Below are positions 50,590-59,492 of a DNA stretch of 64,000 nt, piece after piece. The stretch comes from Vibrio sp. NTOU-M3. Its GTDB lineage: Bacteria > Pseudomonadota > Gammaproteobacteria > Enterobacterales > Vibrionaceae. Made by a program: the position numbers and the translations under genes. Where the stretch lies: the NCBI RefSeq assembly GCF_040869035.1, contig NZ_CP162100.1:2046001-2110000 (forward strand). The letters are read 5' to 3'. The notes under the pieces were generated by a model. That model did not search any database. It was not told the DNA's origin and was given only the letters and a program-made list of their open reading frames with translations. Position 1 is the stretch's first letter, and every line of letters starts with the position of its first letter.

Positions 50590-51759
50590 ATGGCAGTTCA
50601 TGTTGGCATCATCGATCAAGATCCGATTCGCTTGGTCACTCCATTGTTGGATAATCGCACTATCAGCAACCATATTGTTTTCATTGGTGTAGATACTCAG
50701 GAAAGTATGTATACCCGATTAAATAGCGTTCTGGCCCAGCGAGGGATCACTTCTGAGTTTTTCAAAATTCCAAATGTCGCAAATACTTCAGCAATTAAAC
50801 AGGCTGTGATTAACCTCGCGGCTGATTTAAAAGCGCGTGGGGAAGCCGTCAAGCTCAATGCAAGTTGTGGCCTGCGACACCGTCTTCTTTCTGTCTATGA
50901 GGTCTTCCGAACGTTCCATTGGCCTATTTTTGTCGTCGAACCAAGCAGTGACCGTTTGTGCTGGTTATACCCTGATGGCAAAGAAGACACTCAAGTCCAA
51001 GACCGCATCACCATTTCTGACTATTTAACGATTTTTGGTGCTCGTGGGGAATTTAACGAGCATGAACTTCCGCCACAACTGGATCAAAAGCTGTATGAGC
51101 TCGGAGAACGCTGGGCAAGTAATGCACTTGAACTTGGTCCGGGTCTCGCGACTTTGAACTACTTAGCAACAACCTGCCGCAAAGAACAAAAGCTCGATGT
51201 TGAATTATCAGAAAAGCAGCAAGGCTATCGCGAGCTCAACATGTTGCTTACGGATCTAGTTGAAGCTCAAATTGCCACCTACGAGAATGGCGTACTCACA
51301 TTTGCCAATGAAGATGCTCGTCGTTTCTCAAACGGGGAATGGCTAGAAACACTGGTTCACAGCACGGTAAGACAAATCCAAAAAGACATGCCTACGATTC
51401 AAGATCACTCTTTGAACGTACAGGTCTACCGCCAATTAGGTGATCGAGAGGTTCGCAACGAACTCGACGTGGCTTCGGTTGTGAATAACAAGCTGCATAT
51501 TATTGAGTGCAAAACAAAAGGCATGCGAGACGACGGGGATGACACACTTTACAAGCTCGAATCTTTACGTGATCTACTGGGTGGATTGCAAGCCCGCGCG
51601 ATGTTAGTCAGTTTCCGCCCTCTTCGCTACAACGACATTACTCGTGCCGAAGACCTCGGATTAGCCTTAATTGGACCTGATGAGCTGAAAGATCTGAAAA
51701 CACACCTAACCCAATGGTTTAAAGGGGCTGGTGGTTATGAAGAAATCAATCAATGTTAA
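50590..51759 (+). CDS. Stand-alone CARF-domain PD-(D/E)xK nuclease (DUF1887, VC1899-like)
   Basis: A 389-residue protein. The N-terminal domain (about residues 1-150) is Rossmann-like with IFIGVDTQ-type strand ends and the CARF-like motif LNASCGLRHRLL. A winged-helix-like region (about 170-240) follows. The C-terminal nuclease core shows EWLETLVH (about 250-257), Asp293 in NELDVA, and Glu306-Lys308 in IIECKTKG, the PD-(D/E)xK set. It is closely related to V. cholerae VC1899, and the same fold occurs in Card1/Can2 nucleases, which CRISPR type III cyclic oligoadenylates activate. No cas gene, Cas10 or CRISPR array is in the window. Start ATG after AGGAAGG. Monocistronic, with a strong terminator. 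Confidence 0.88.
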   Translation: MAVHVGIIDQDPIRLVTPLLDNRTISNHIVFIGVDTQESMYTRLNSVLAQRGITSEFFKIPNVANTSAIKQAVINLAADLKARGEAVKLNASCGLRHRLLSVYEVFRTFHWPIFVVEPSSDRLCWLYPDGKEDTQVQDRITISDYLTIFGARGEFNEHELPPQLDQKLYELGERWASNALELGPGLATLNYLATTCRKEQKLDVELSEKQQGYRELNMLLTDLVEAQIATYENGVLTFANEDARRFSNGEWLETLVHSTVRQIQKDMPTIQDHSLNVQVYRQLGDREVRNELDVASVVNNKLHIIECKTKGMRDDGDDTLYKLESLRDLLGGLQARAMLVSFRPLRYNDITRAEDLGLALIGPDELKDLKTHLTQWFKGAGGYEEINQC

Positions 51760-51772
51760 TTCGTTAGCAAAG

Positions 51773-51801
51773 AAAAAAGGCGCTCAATAGAGCGCCTTTT
51801 T
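51773..51801. terminator. Bidirectional terminator between CARF nuclease gene and fabV
   Basis: AAAAAGGCGCTC/GAGCGCCTTTTT with an AATA loop lies in a convergent gap. Confidence 0.9.
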
Positions 51802-51816
51802 CGTATCAAATTTCAA

Positions 51817-53019
51817 TTAGATCTCAATGAAATCTGTCTCAACCACTGGGTTGACATCTGCGTCGTAATCAACACCTTCAACGCCGAAACCAAACAGTTT
51901 CAAGAACTCTTCTTTGTACTCAACGTAATCAGTCAGTTCTTTTAGGTTTTCAGAGGTGATCTGTGGCCATAGGTCACGACAATGCTGTTGAATGTCGTCG
52001 CGAAGTTCCCAGTCATCCAGACGTAGACGGTTCACTTCATCTACTTCTGCAGCACTACCGTCTTCTTTGTATAGACGTTGGCTGAACATACGGAAGATCT
52101 GCTCCATACAACCTTCGTGTACGCCTTCTTCACGCATTTTCTTAAATACCATTGCGATGTACAGTGGCATAACTGGAATTGCAGAACTTGCTTGCGTCAC
52201 AACAGACTTCAGTACCGCTACGTTTGCGCTACCGCCAGTTGCTGACAGTTTTTCGTTTAGTGCTGCAGACGCGCGGTCTAGATCCATTTTCGCTTTACCT
52301 AGTGCGCCATCCCAGTAGATAGGCCACGTCAGCTCAGTACCGATGTAGCTGTATGCTACTGTCTTACAACCGTCAGCTAAAACACCAGCTTCAGACAGTG
52401 CGTTGATCCAAAGTTCCCAATCTTCACCGCCCATTACGGTTACAGTGTCTTTGATCTCTTCTTCTGTCGCTGGTTCAACGCTTGCTTCGATGATCACGTC
52501 TTTGTTGGTATCAACAGCAGTAGATGTGTAAGTTTCACCGATAGGTTTTAGTGATGAACGAATCACTTCACCAGTTTCTGGCATTTTACGTACTGGAGAA
52601 GCCAGTGAGTAAACCACCATATCAATCTGACCAAGGTCTTCTTTGATCAGCTCAATTGTCTTTTCTTTTGCTTCATTTGAGAAAGCATCGCCATTTAGGC
52701 TTTTCGCGTAAAGACCTTCTTCACGTGCTAGCTTTTCAAATGCTACTGAGTTGTAGAAACCAGCTGTGCCAGGCTTCTTCTCTGTGCCTTCTTTTTCAAA
52801 GAAAACACCGATAGTTGAAGCACCGCCACCAAATGCCGCAGCGATACGAGAAGATAGACCGTAGCCACTTGAAGCACCAACCACAAGTACACGCTTAGGT
52901 GCGTTTTTGATTGGGCCTTGCGCTTTAGTGTAAGCAATTTGTTCTTTTACGTTAGCTTCACAGCCTACAGGATGCGTAGTAGTACAGATAAATCCGCGAA
53001 TTCTAGGTTTGATGATCAT
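51817..53019 (-). CDS. fabV: Trans-2-enoyl-ACP reductase FabV
   Basis: A 400-residue NADH-dependent enoyl-ACP reductase, the last step of fatty acid elongation. FabV of V. cholerae defined this triclosan-tolerant class. The nucleotide-binding region is [20 protein letters not shown], and the catalytic Tyr-x8-Lys appears in [12 protein letters not shown] choose the ATG at 53019 ([17 protein letters not shown]), the family start, after GGAAG; an in-frame TTG lies two codons upstream. It is monocistronic. Confidence 0.96.
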   Translation of the reverse strand: MIIKPRIRGFICTTTHPVGCEANVKEQIAYTKAQGPIKNAPKRVLVVGASSGYGLSSRIAAAFGGGASTIGVFFEKEGTEKKPGTAGFYNSVAFEKLAREEGLYAKSLNGDAFSNEAKEKTIELIKEDLGQIDMVVYSLASPVRKMPETGEVIRSSLKPIGETYTSTAVDTNKDVIIEASVEPATEEEIKDTVTVMGGEDWELWINALSEAGVLADGCKTVAYSYIGTELTWPIYWDGALGKAKMDLDRASAALNEKLSATGGSANVAVLKSVVTQASSAIPVMPLYIAMVFKKMREEGVHEGCMEQIFRMFSQRLYKEDGSAAEVDEVNRLRLDDWELRDDIQQHCRDLWPQITSENLKELTDYVEYKEEFLKLFGFGVEGVDYDADVNPVVETDFIEI

Positions 53020-53151
53020 ATTCAACTTCCTTTACAAAACCCCGCTAGGATAAAAGTTTCAACATCAAATCTCATCTTATTTCTTAAAAAACACCGCTTT
53101 TTTCTAAGTGGTTGGAGCTGTTTGTAGTATCTCTCTTGTCTGATAACAACA

Positions 53152-53173
53152 AAGGCACCGCAAACGGTGCCTT
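53152..53173 (-). terminator. fadE terminator
   Basis: AAGGCACCG/CGGTGCCTT with a 4-base loop, followed on the minus strand by TTGTTGTT. It lies 56 bases after the fadE stop and may also shield fabV. Confidence 0.7.
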
Positions 53174-53228
53174 ATCTCACATATCTATTCGCATCAAAAT
53201 TTAACCACAAAAGATCAACAGACCCTAA

Positions 53229-55514
53229 TTATGCGGCATCATCCAACGTCGGTTTCACTGACGCTTTATTCGTGGTGACCTCACTAAAGTCATGACTAAA
53301 GTTATCCACCTGAATCGCTTGATAACGTAGCTTGTCAGCAGCAAGGATTTTCTCAACTTCTTGTTCAGTGAGTACCTCCGCTTCCAGCGCTTGATTTAGG
53401 CGATCTTTAAGTGGACCTTTACGGTCAACTTTTCCATCTTTAGCCGCTTTCATCAGTTTACGCTCCAAGCTTTTCACACTATACATGGCAAGGAAAGCTT
53501 GCTCCATCAAACCGACACTGTCGTTGGTATCTTGCCCGATATAACATAGGTGTGTCAGACGGTCACGATGTGCCCCGGGAGTCATCAAGCTTTCGGCCAG
53601 CTTCACAGTGAGATCATCTGAAGGACGTTGGTAATGGTTACCAAGTGGGAACACAAGCAGCTTCAATATGCGACCGACCGCTTTTTGTGGGTAATTGCTA
53701 TAAGCTTCTTGCAATGATTTAGCTGCATGATAAAAACAGTGTTGAACCGCATAATGGACATAATCCAAATCCTGTTGCTGGCGACCTTCATCTTCATATT
53801 TTTTCAACGCAGCAGATGCCATGTATAAATAAGCCAAAGCATCGCCAAGGCGCGCAGAAATCATCTCTTTTCGTTTCAGCTCTCCGCCAAGGGTCAACAT
53901 AGCAACATCCGCACTGACAGCAAGTGCGCGGCTGATTCGCGTCATTTCTCGATAATACTGTTTTGTCGGGCCACTCATATCAGCTTTGACCAACATCGAA
54001 CCTGTTAATGCTGCTCCAAACGCACCAAACGTATTTTTCGTTGCGTGGGTGATGTGTTTAAACAACAGCTTATCAAATTGCTCTGCCCCTGCTTTTGGAT
54101 CTGGATTCGCCGCTGCTTCCATTTCTTGTAATACATATGGATGGCAACGTGTCGCACCCTGACCGAAAATCATCAGATTACGCGTTAAGATATTTGCCCC
54201 TTCCACTGTGATGGCAACAGGAATACCTAAATAATGGGTGCCAAGGTAATTCATCGGCCCATCTTGAATCGCACGACCAGAGTGAATATCCATCGAATCA
54301 TTGAGAATGGTCCGAGCCATTTCTGTCATGTGGTATTTCGCAATCGCCGTGACAATGCCCGGTTTTTCTTTCAAATCCAGAGACGTTGTGGTTAATGTCC
54401 GGGTAGCTTCGAGTAGATATGTCAGGCCACCGATACGCCCTAGTGCCTCTGCTACCCCTTCAAACTTACCAATCGACATACCGAACTGTTTACGCACATA
54501 AGCATATGCCCCTGTCGTGCGCGAAGTAAGATGACCAATAGCCGTACCCAGAGCCGGCAGAGAAATACCACGACCCGCCGACAAGCACTCCACCAGCATG
54601 CGCCAACCTTTGCCTGCGAAATCCTGACCGCCTATCAACCAATCCATTGGGATAAACACATCATGACCACGTGTTGGCCCGTTCATAAACGCAAGCCCTA
54701 ACGGATCATGTCGTTCACCGAATTCCACACCCGGATGATCAGCCGGGATAAGAGCACACGTGATCCCCAGCTCTTTTTTATCACCCATTAATCCATCTGG
54801 ATCGTACATCTTAAAGGCCAAACCAAGAACGGTAGCAACCGGAGCCAACGTAATATAGCGCTTATTCCAGTTCAAACGAATGCCAAGCACCTTCTCTCCA
54901 TCGTGATCGCCATAGCAAACGATCCCTTCATCGGGAATGCCACCCGCATCCGAGCCTGCCTCTGGCCCCGTCAGCGCGAAACAAGGAATATCAGTGCCAT
55001 CGGCAAGCCTTGGCAGCCAGTAATCTTTTTGTGCTTGCGTACCATAATGCGATAACAGTTCACCCGGCCCGAGGGAATTGGGCACCATAACGGTAACCGC
55101 AGTACTGATGCTTCGAGTTGCGATACGCGAAACAATGGTTGAGTTAGCTAATGAAGAAAATTCACGACCGCCATATTGCTTTGAGATGATCAGAGAAAAA
55201 AATCGCTCTTTACGTAAGTACTGCCATACTTCAGGCGGCAAATCCCGATCTTCCTTGACGATTTTATGATCGTCCAACATAGACAATAAAGTCTCCAGCT
55301 CATTATCCATGAAAGACTGCTCTTCTGCGGTTAAGGCTGGCTTAGGGTACTGATGCAATTTGGTAAAATCAGGCTTGCCGGAGAACAACTCACCATCCCA
55401 CCAAACACTGCCAGCTTCCATCGCTTCTTTCTCTGTACTAGAAAGCGGTGGTAAGACTTTTTTAAATAATTTGAAAGCCGGGTCGCTAACCCATTTTCTT
55501 CGTAGAGAGCTCAT
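53229..55514 (-). CDS. fadE: Acyl-CoA dehydrogenase FadE
   Basis: A 761-residue FAD-dependent enzyme for the first step of beta-oxidation. The N-terminal region (about 40-110) is helical, and the dehydrogenase core carries CFALTGPEAGSDAGGIPDEG and FGMSIGKFEGVAEALG. The extended C-terminal domain (DUF1974-like, about 480-761) is typical of FadE-type enzymes; E. coli FadE has 814 residues. It lies 92 bases after a PsrA-like regulator gene on the same strand. Vibrio often carry FadE paralogues, so this may be one of two. Confidence 0.93.
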   Translation of the reverse strand: MSSLRRKWVSDPAFKLFKKVLPPLSSTEKEAMEAGSVWWDGELFSGKPDFTKLHQYPKPALTAEEQSFMDNELETLLSMLDDHKIVKEDRDLPPEVWQYLRKERFFSLIISKQYGGREFSSLANSTIVSRIATRSISTAVTVMVPNSLGPGELLSHYGTQAQKDYWLPRLADGTDIPCFALTGPEAGSDAGGIPDEGIVCYGDHDGEKVLGIRLNWNKRYITLAPVATVLGLAFKMYDPDGLMGDKKELGITCALIPADHPGVEFGERHDPLGLAFMNGPTRGHDVFIPMDWLIGGQDFAGKGWRMLVECLSAGRGISLPALGTAIGHLTSRTTGAYAYVRKQFGMSIGKFEGVAEALGRIGGLTYLLEATRTLTTTSLDLKEKPGIVTAIAKYHMTEMARTILNDSMDIHSGRAIQDGPMNYLGTHYLGIPVAITVEGANILTRNLMIFGQGATRCHPYVLQEMEAAANPDPKAGAEQFDKLLFKHITHATKNTFGAFGAALTGSMLVKADMSGPTKQYYREMTRISRALAVSADVAMLTLGGELKRKEMISARLGDALAYLYMASAALKKYEDEGRQQQDLDYVHYAVQHCFYHAAKSLQEAYSNYPQKAVGRILKLLVFPLGNHYQRPSDDLTVKLAESLMTPGAHRDRLTHLCYIGQDTNDSVGLMEQAFLAMYSVKSLERKLMKAAKDGKVDRKGPLKDRLNQALEAEVLTEQEVEKILAADKLRYQAIQVDNFSHDFSEVTTNKASVKPTLDDAA

Positions 55515-55580
55515 AATCAGATCCTTTTGTTCACTTGTTTGGTGTCCAATTTTTTGTCGTGTTATTTATAATTTTAATAC

Positions 55581-55595
55581 CAAGGTTCAACCTTG
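55581..55595. promoter_or_regulatory. Palindrome upstream of fadE
   Basis: CAAGGTT-C-AACCTTG is a perfect 7-bp inverted repeat with a 1-base centre, 67 bases before the fadE start and 11 bases after the TetR gene stop. It could be an operator or a weak terminator for the TetR gene; sequence does not decide. Confidence 0.35.
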
Positions 55596-55605
55596 TTGTT
55601 TTGAT

Positions 55606-56229
55606 TTATTCCGCAGCGACGCCTGCTGCTAAAAATGGAATAAGTTGGTCAACGACAGCTTTTGCATCCATCTGTTTTCCAAAATCATTTTCCGCAATTT
55701 CAACCAGAGCTTGACTGGAAGCCATGGTGAAAACACAAGTTCCGAGTGTGAAGTGCAAGCGCCAAAACAACGTTTCTTGCGTTAAATTGGGGTTTGCTTT
55801 CATCACCGATTCAGTAAAAAGTGACAACGCATCTTGATAACGGGTCGTAATAAACCAGCGTAAATGCCCTTGAACATCGGTATACCCCCGCCCAATCAAC
55901 AGCATAAATCGACTGGTGCCGTTTGGACGCACATCATTAAGTGCGCGCAGCGGTGCGCGAAGCGATTCAAACACTTCTGCCATGGTGTAACTGTTATTGA
56001 GATTTAAGGTGATCAAAGCATCTTGCACGGCTGGCATAAATGCTTCCAAGTAACGATTTAGCACCGCCCTAACGAGCGTTTTCTTGTCACCGAAATGGTA
56101 ATTAACCGAGGCAAGATTAACCCCAGCCTTACTTGTGATGGTTCGCAGCGACGTGTCATTAAAGCCATGTTCAGCAAACAGAGCTTCCGCAACATCAAGA
56201 ATCTTTTCTTTGGTCCCGTTTCGTGCCAT
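55606..56229 (-). CDS. TetR-family regulator, PsrA-like
   Basis: A 207-residue repressor with an N-terminal TetR helix-turn-helix: GTKEKILDVAEALFAEHGFNDTSLRTI and NLASVNYHFGDKKTLV (about residues 5-55). The C-terminal ligand domain contains RFMLLIGRGYTD. I start at ATG 56229 (MARNGTKEK); upstream codons lack the family pattern. PsrA-type regulators sense long-chain acyl-CoA or fatty acids, and fadE lies just downstream. An AAAC-N4-GTTT operator overlaps its predicted transcription start, suggesting autoregulation. Confidence 0.85.
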   Translation of the reverse strand: MARNGTKEKILDVAEALFAEHGFNDTSLRTITSKAGVNLASVNYHFGDKKTLVRAVLNRYLEAFMPAVQDALITLNLNNSYTMAEVFESLRAPLRALNDVRPNGTSRFMLLIGRGYTDVQGHLRWFITTRYQDALSLFTESVMKANPNLTQETLFWRLHFTLGTCVFTMASSQALVEIAENDFGKQMDAKAVVDQLIPFLAAGVAAE

Positions 56230-56245
56230 TTCAATCACTCGTATT

Positions 56246-56257
56246 AAACAACTGTTT
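56246..56257. promoter_or_regulatory. Candidate PsrA-like operator
   Basis: AAAC-AACT-GTTT, within a longer near-palindrome TTAAAC...GTTTGA, lies 17 bases before the regulator's ATG and overlaps the predicted start of transcription. The half-sites fit the PsrA pattern AAAC-N2-4-GTTT. Confidence 0.5.
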
Positions 56258-56315
56258 GAAAATATACAACCAGCACATTTAATTAACAACCAATTAACAT
56301 CACACTTTTAATTAT

Positions 56316-56326
56316 TGGTCCGACCA
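56316..56326. promoter_or_regulatory. Candidate FadR site
   Basis: TGGTCCGACCA is an exact match to the FadR core TGGTC-N-GACCA. It lies 87 bases upstream of the PsrA-like regulator gene and about 27 bases upstream of its -35 element. Confidence 0.65.
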
Positions 56327-56422
56327 GACAGCACCAGTGACCGTTAGAACCATGAAAAATAAAAGAAAATTAAAAATTTGATTTTTTTTATTCAAAAAAG
56401 GGAACTGTTTTACACTATCTCG

Positions 56423-56568
56423 GTCTGAATAAGTGTAGTTAGCAGAGCATTAAGAGTTTACAGGCCGTCAAACTTGTCCCTTACTGTGACTACTAATTTA
56501 CGCTGCTTTTTCTTATTAACTCCTATGTTTTGTATCCGCCCAGAACCTGATTGTTCTGGGCTTTTTTT
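56423..56568 (+). ncRNA. Candidate small RNA with intrinsic terminator
   Basis: A plus-strand terminator has no gene in front of it: CCCAGAAC (56539-56546) pairs with GTTCTGGG (56553-56560), followed by CTTTTTTTA. A TACACT element (56411-56416) could start transcription near 56423, giving about 145 nt. The stretch holds no open frame with a good start. The T-tail and AU-rich body resemble Hfq-binding RNAs. The 5' end and -35 element are uncertain; no known family was recognised. Confidence 0.45.
56539..56568 (+). terminator. Orphan rho-independent terminator
   Basis: A perfect 8-bp GC-containing stem with a 6-base loop and a run of seven Ts on the plus strand only; no T-run exists on the other side. 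No coding gene on the plus strand ends here. Confidence 0.85.
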
Positions 56569-56585
56569 ATGTACAATCCACGGGG

Positions 56586-57020
56586 TTAATTAGCTTTTGA
56601 TGAGTCTTTAAGTGGTACAGTTGCGGGAACAAACACCCAACGGCTACTGAGTACATAATTAAAAAACATACCCGCCAACACACCGGTAACAAGGGCAATC
56701 CAAAGAGCCCAATCATCTTTACCCAAAAAGAATAACGTCAGCTTAAAGACACCTAAATTAGGCAGTGATGACACCAGAGCACTAACAAAGCTTTTTGACC
56801 ATTGCCGAGATACGGCTTTATCCACAACACCAAATGTCCAGCATCGGTTGCCAAACCAAGTTGTGGATGCAGCTAATGCAAAAGCGATGACGCGCGCGAG
56901 TTCAATCGGCAGCGCCAACGCGTAAACCCCAATGGCATACGTCGCAGCATCAACCACAAAACCCGCCCCTCCAACCATTGCGAATCGAACAAACCGATGC
57001 GACGTCATGGTGTTCTGCAT
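56586..57020 (-). CDS. GtrA family membrane protein (polyprenyl-glycan flippase)
   Basis: About 144 residues with four membrane helices; FVRFAMVGGAGFVVDAATY and TWFGNRCWTF are typical of GtrA. GtrA proteins are thought to flip undecaprenyl-phosphate sugars to the periplasm. Start uncertain: ATG 57020 (chosen) overlaps the glycosyltransferase gene by 16 bases, while ATG 57008 gives an ATGA overlap but has no ribosome site. It is last of three overlapping genes. Confidence 0.85.
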   Translation of the reverse strand: MQNTMTSHRFVRFAMVGGAGFVVDAATYAIGVYALALPIELARVIAFALAASTTWFGNRCWTFGVVDKAVSRQWSKSFVSALVSSLPNLGVFKLTLFFLGKDDWALWIALVTGVLAGMFFNYVLSSRWVFVPATVPLKDSSKAN

Positions 57021-58402
57021 TGATAGAGTGAGCGATGACTCGCCGCCGTTTTCACTAAAACACAATCCATTTTCTGAGATGAAAGCAAGGCTTCAACTTG
57101 CTCAGAATTCCCCACCAATTGCACCTGCTGGTATTTTTCTAACTCGCGACTTTGTTGCAACACTTTGGCCTGCCCTTTTGAATAAAACTGGCCGGAAAAC
57201 GGACGCTTACCCACATAAAAAATAGCGATGTTTGGATCCGCTTCAGCAAGCAGCGCTTTGTCACTTTTCCGCTCAGATACACCAATTTCAATAAATACAA
57301 CCGCAAGCATTAACAATATAGGCAACATCCAAGTGGTGATTTGAAACCACAGTTTTTGACTGTCAGAGCGAGAAAGAAACATTGCCAGAATAAGCGCAAG
57401 AGCAGGAACGCTAGGCAAAACATAAGCAGGGAGTATATTTCCAGAGAACGTAAACAAAATGAGTGGAGACATCATCCAGAATAACGCGAAGCTCAGTAGG
57501 CCATCATTATTCCACCAGCTAACTATTTGCTTTCGCTTAAACCAAAGAACCACGGGTAAAATGAACGACCAAGGTGCAGAAGCATAAAGCCAGTACAACC
57601 AAATGGTTCCACGAGCTCGTTGGTGTGCGCTGCCATACAGATCACCTTCCCAACCACTGACCAAAAATCGTTTGATATGTTCACCTACGATGAAATAATT
57701 CAAAAATCCCGGTGTTGCTTGTTCCGCTAATAAATACCAAGGAAGCGCGATCAGTAGCATTAACAAGGTCCCGCTCAGCAACGGGATACGATGCCAAAGC
57801 TCCCCCCACATTTTTACTGGCCCATACCGAAGCAGTAACCAAGGAAAAATAGCTAAGCCAACCAGTACGATGGTTAAAGGGCCTTTTGCTAGCAAGCCAA
57901 TCGCTAAACCAACAAACCCGACATATGCCCATGCTTTACGTCCTTGCCAACAAAGGTAAAAGCCAGCCATAGCAAGCGATATCCCAAGCGTCAGTGCCAT
58001 GTCTGTCATCACAGCTCCCGCAGCCACCGCGAAGACACCACAAGTAGCTAAGATCACCGCGGTAATCAGGGCATCAATACCAACACGCCGAGCAAAATAC
58101 ACCATTAATGCAATAACAAGTACACCAGCTAGCCAATGAGGCGCTCGAACCGCAAATTCATTGACACCAAACCACTCGATACCCGCAGCACTCATCCATG
58201 TAAACAGTGGGGGTTTGCCCCAAAACGGCACACCATAATCAAATTGAGGCGTTAACCAATTCCCTGTTTCGACCATCAATCTGGCCATTTCACCGTAACG
58301 CGCCTCCGTTGTGTCCATTAATGGGTAGGCGCCCAAACTTAGCAACCGAACCAATAGCACGGTCGCTAACACACTCCAGAGATGAACTCGCTTCAACATC
58401 AT
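57005..58402 (-). CDS. GT39/ArnT-like membrane glycosyltransferase
   Basis: A 465-residue protein with about ten membrane helices. The N-terminal LMDTTEARYGEMARLMVETGNW contains the acidic loop residue (DTTEARY) of the ArnT/PMT family, and GKPPLFTWMSAAGIEWFG follows. Such enzymes transfer a sugar from a polyprenyl-phosphate donor to lipid A, glycans or proteins in the periplasm. It is shorter than E. coli ArnT (550). Its start overlaps the GT2 stop by 4 bases. Confidence 0.87.
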   Translation of the reverse strand: MMLKRVHLWSVLATVLLVRLLSLGAYPLMDTTEARYGEMARLMVETGNWLTPQFDYGVPFWGKPPLFTWMSAAGIEWFGVNEFAVRAPHWLAGVLVIALMVYFARRVGIDALITAVILATCGVFAVAAGAVMTDMALTLGISLAMAGFYLCWQGRKAWAYVGFVGLAIGLLAKGPLTIVLVGLAIFPWLLLRYGPVKMWGELWHRIPLLSGTLLMLLIALPWYLLAEQATPGFLNYFIVGEHIKRFLVSGWEGDLYGSAHQRARGTIWLYWLYASAPWSFILPVVLWFKRKQIVSWWNNDGLLSFALFWMMSPLILFTFSGNILPAYVLPSVPALALILAMFLSRSDSQKLWFQITTWMLPILLMLAVVFIEIGVSERKSDKALLAEADPNIAIFYVGKRPFSGQFYSKGQAKVLQQSRELEKYQQVQLVGNSEQVEALLSSQKMDCVLVKTAASHRSLYQCRTP

Positions 58403-59403
58403 GCTCGCTTCTCCGCTTTAACAGATTGATGTTGAGGTCTTTTTTCCTTGAGAGATTGGAGCAAATACAGTGGCCGCTGCTTAGTTTCAATAAAAATTCT
58501 GCCAATGTATTCGCCGAGTAAACCGATACAGAGCAACTGGACGCCGCCTAAGGCTAGCATCACAATCATCATGGATGGATAACCCGAAACCAACTCGCCA
58601 AATAACAAGGTTTTGCTTAGGATATAAAGGCCATAACCAAACGCCGACATCGCAACGCCAGCCCCGACAAAAGAAGCCAAACGTAATGGACGAATTGAGA
58701 ACGAGCTGATGCCATCCATCGCCAGCCCGATCAACTTAACGTAATTCCATTTCGTTTCTCCGCAATGGCGCGGATCGCGTTGGAAGCGGAGCTGTGTCTG
58801 CTTGAAACCCGGCCAAGCAAAAATCCCCTTCATGTATCGATTACGCTCTGGTAACTGGTTGATGTGGTCAACGACTTCTCGGCTGAGTAAACGAAAGTCA
58901 CCAACGTTTTCAGGAATGTGATTTTTAACTAACACGTTCAAAAGCTTGTAATACGAGGCTGCCGTAAAGCGTTTAAATAGGCTCTCCCCTAGTCTTTCAC
59001 TCCGCTGCATGTTGACCACGTCGTATCCTTCACGCCATTTGGCCAACATGTCGGGGATGCACTCTGGCGGATCTTGTAGATCAGCATCAATCACGACCAC
59101 AGCCTCACCACAACTATGCTCTAACCCCGCACTCATCGCGGCTTCTTTGCCAAAGTTTCGGCTTAAAGATAGGCTGCGAATAACACACTCTGTCGCTTGG
59201 AAGCTCTCCACCACGGCTAAACTGGTATCACTGCTGCCATCGTCCACGTAAATAATTTCCGCTGTATCTGGAATCGTTGCCAATACTTTCATCAGCCGCG
59301 CATGAAACATCGGCAATACCGACGCTTCGTTGAAATACGGCACGATCACAGATAACGTTGTTGAAGGGTATTTGATTGTCGAAACAGTTGTTACTAGCCC
59401 CAT
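58399..59403 (-). CDS. GT2 polyprenyl-phosphate glycosyltransferase (GtrB/ArnC-like)
   Basis: A 334-residue protein with a cytosolic GT-A domain: SVIVPYFNEASVLPMF, IYVDDGSSDTSL and VVIDADLQDPPE (DxD-type). Two C-terminal membrane helices (about residues 235-260 and 270-295) follow, then IGRIFIETKQRPLYLL. It would load a sugar from NDP-sugar onto undecaprenyl phosphate. With GtrA and the GT39 enzyme it makes a Gtr-like set of donor synthase, flippase and transferase. It is the first gene of the cassette, divergent from a response regulator gene. Confidence 0.9.
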   Translation of the reverse strand: MGLVTTVSTIKYPSTTLSVIVPYFNEASVLPMFHARLMKVLATIPDTAEIIYVDDGSSDTSLAVVESFQATECVIRSLSLSRNFGKEAAMSAGLEHSCGEAVVVIDADLQDPPECIPDMLAKWREGYDVVNMQRSERLGESLFKRFTAASYYKLLNVLVKNHIPENVGDFRLLSREVVDHINQLPERNRYMKGIFAWPGFKQTQLRFQRDPRHCGETKWNYVKLIGLAMDGISSFSIRPLRLASFVGAGVAMSAFGYGLYILSKTLLFGELVSGYPSMMIVMLALGGVQLLCIGLLGEYIGRIFIETKQRPLYLLQSLKEKRPQHQSVKAEKRA

Positions 59404-59427
59404 ATGCCACTTCTCTCTATCTAAGAA

Positions 59428-59440
59428 CGTACTCGGTACG
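59428..59440. promoter_or_regulatory. Inverted repeat in the GT2 promoter region
   Basis: CGTAC-TCG-GTACG is a perfect 5-bp inverted repeat with a 3-base centre, 25 bases before the GT2 start. Function unknown. Confidence 0.3.
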
Positions 59441-59492
59441 CTCTATTACGAAATGATCTCTTTTTAGCAACACCCACGTAGAAACAATGTTA

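Larger units (their letters stand above)
56230..56585. other. Regulatory region with divergent promoters and candidate RNA gene
   Basis: A 356-base gap. On the minus strand it holds a TetR-gene promoter: TTGTTA (56289-56284), 17-bp spacer, TATATT (56266-56261). It also holds FadR-like and PsrA-like sites, and on the plus strand a short transcription unit ended by a strong terminator. Confidence 0.6.
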
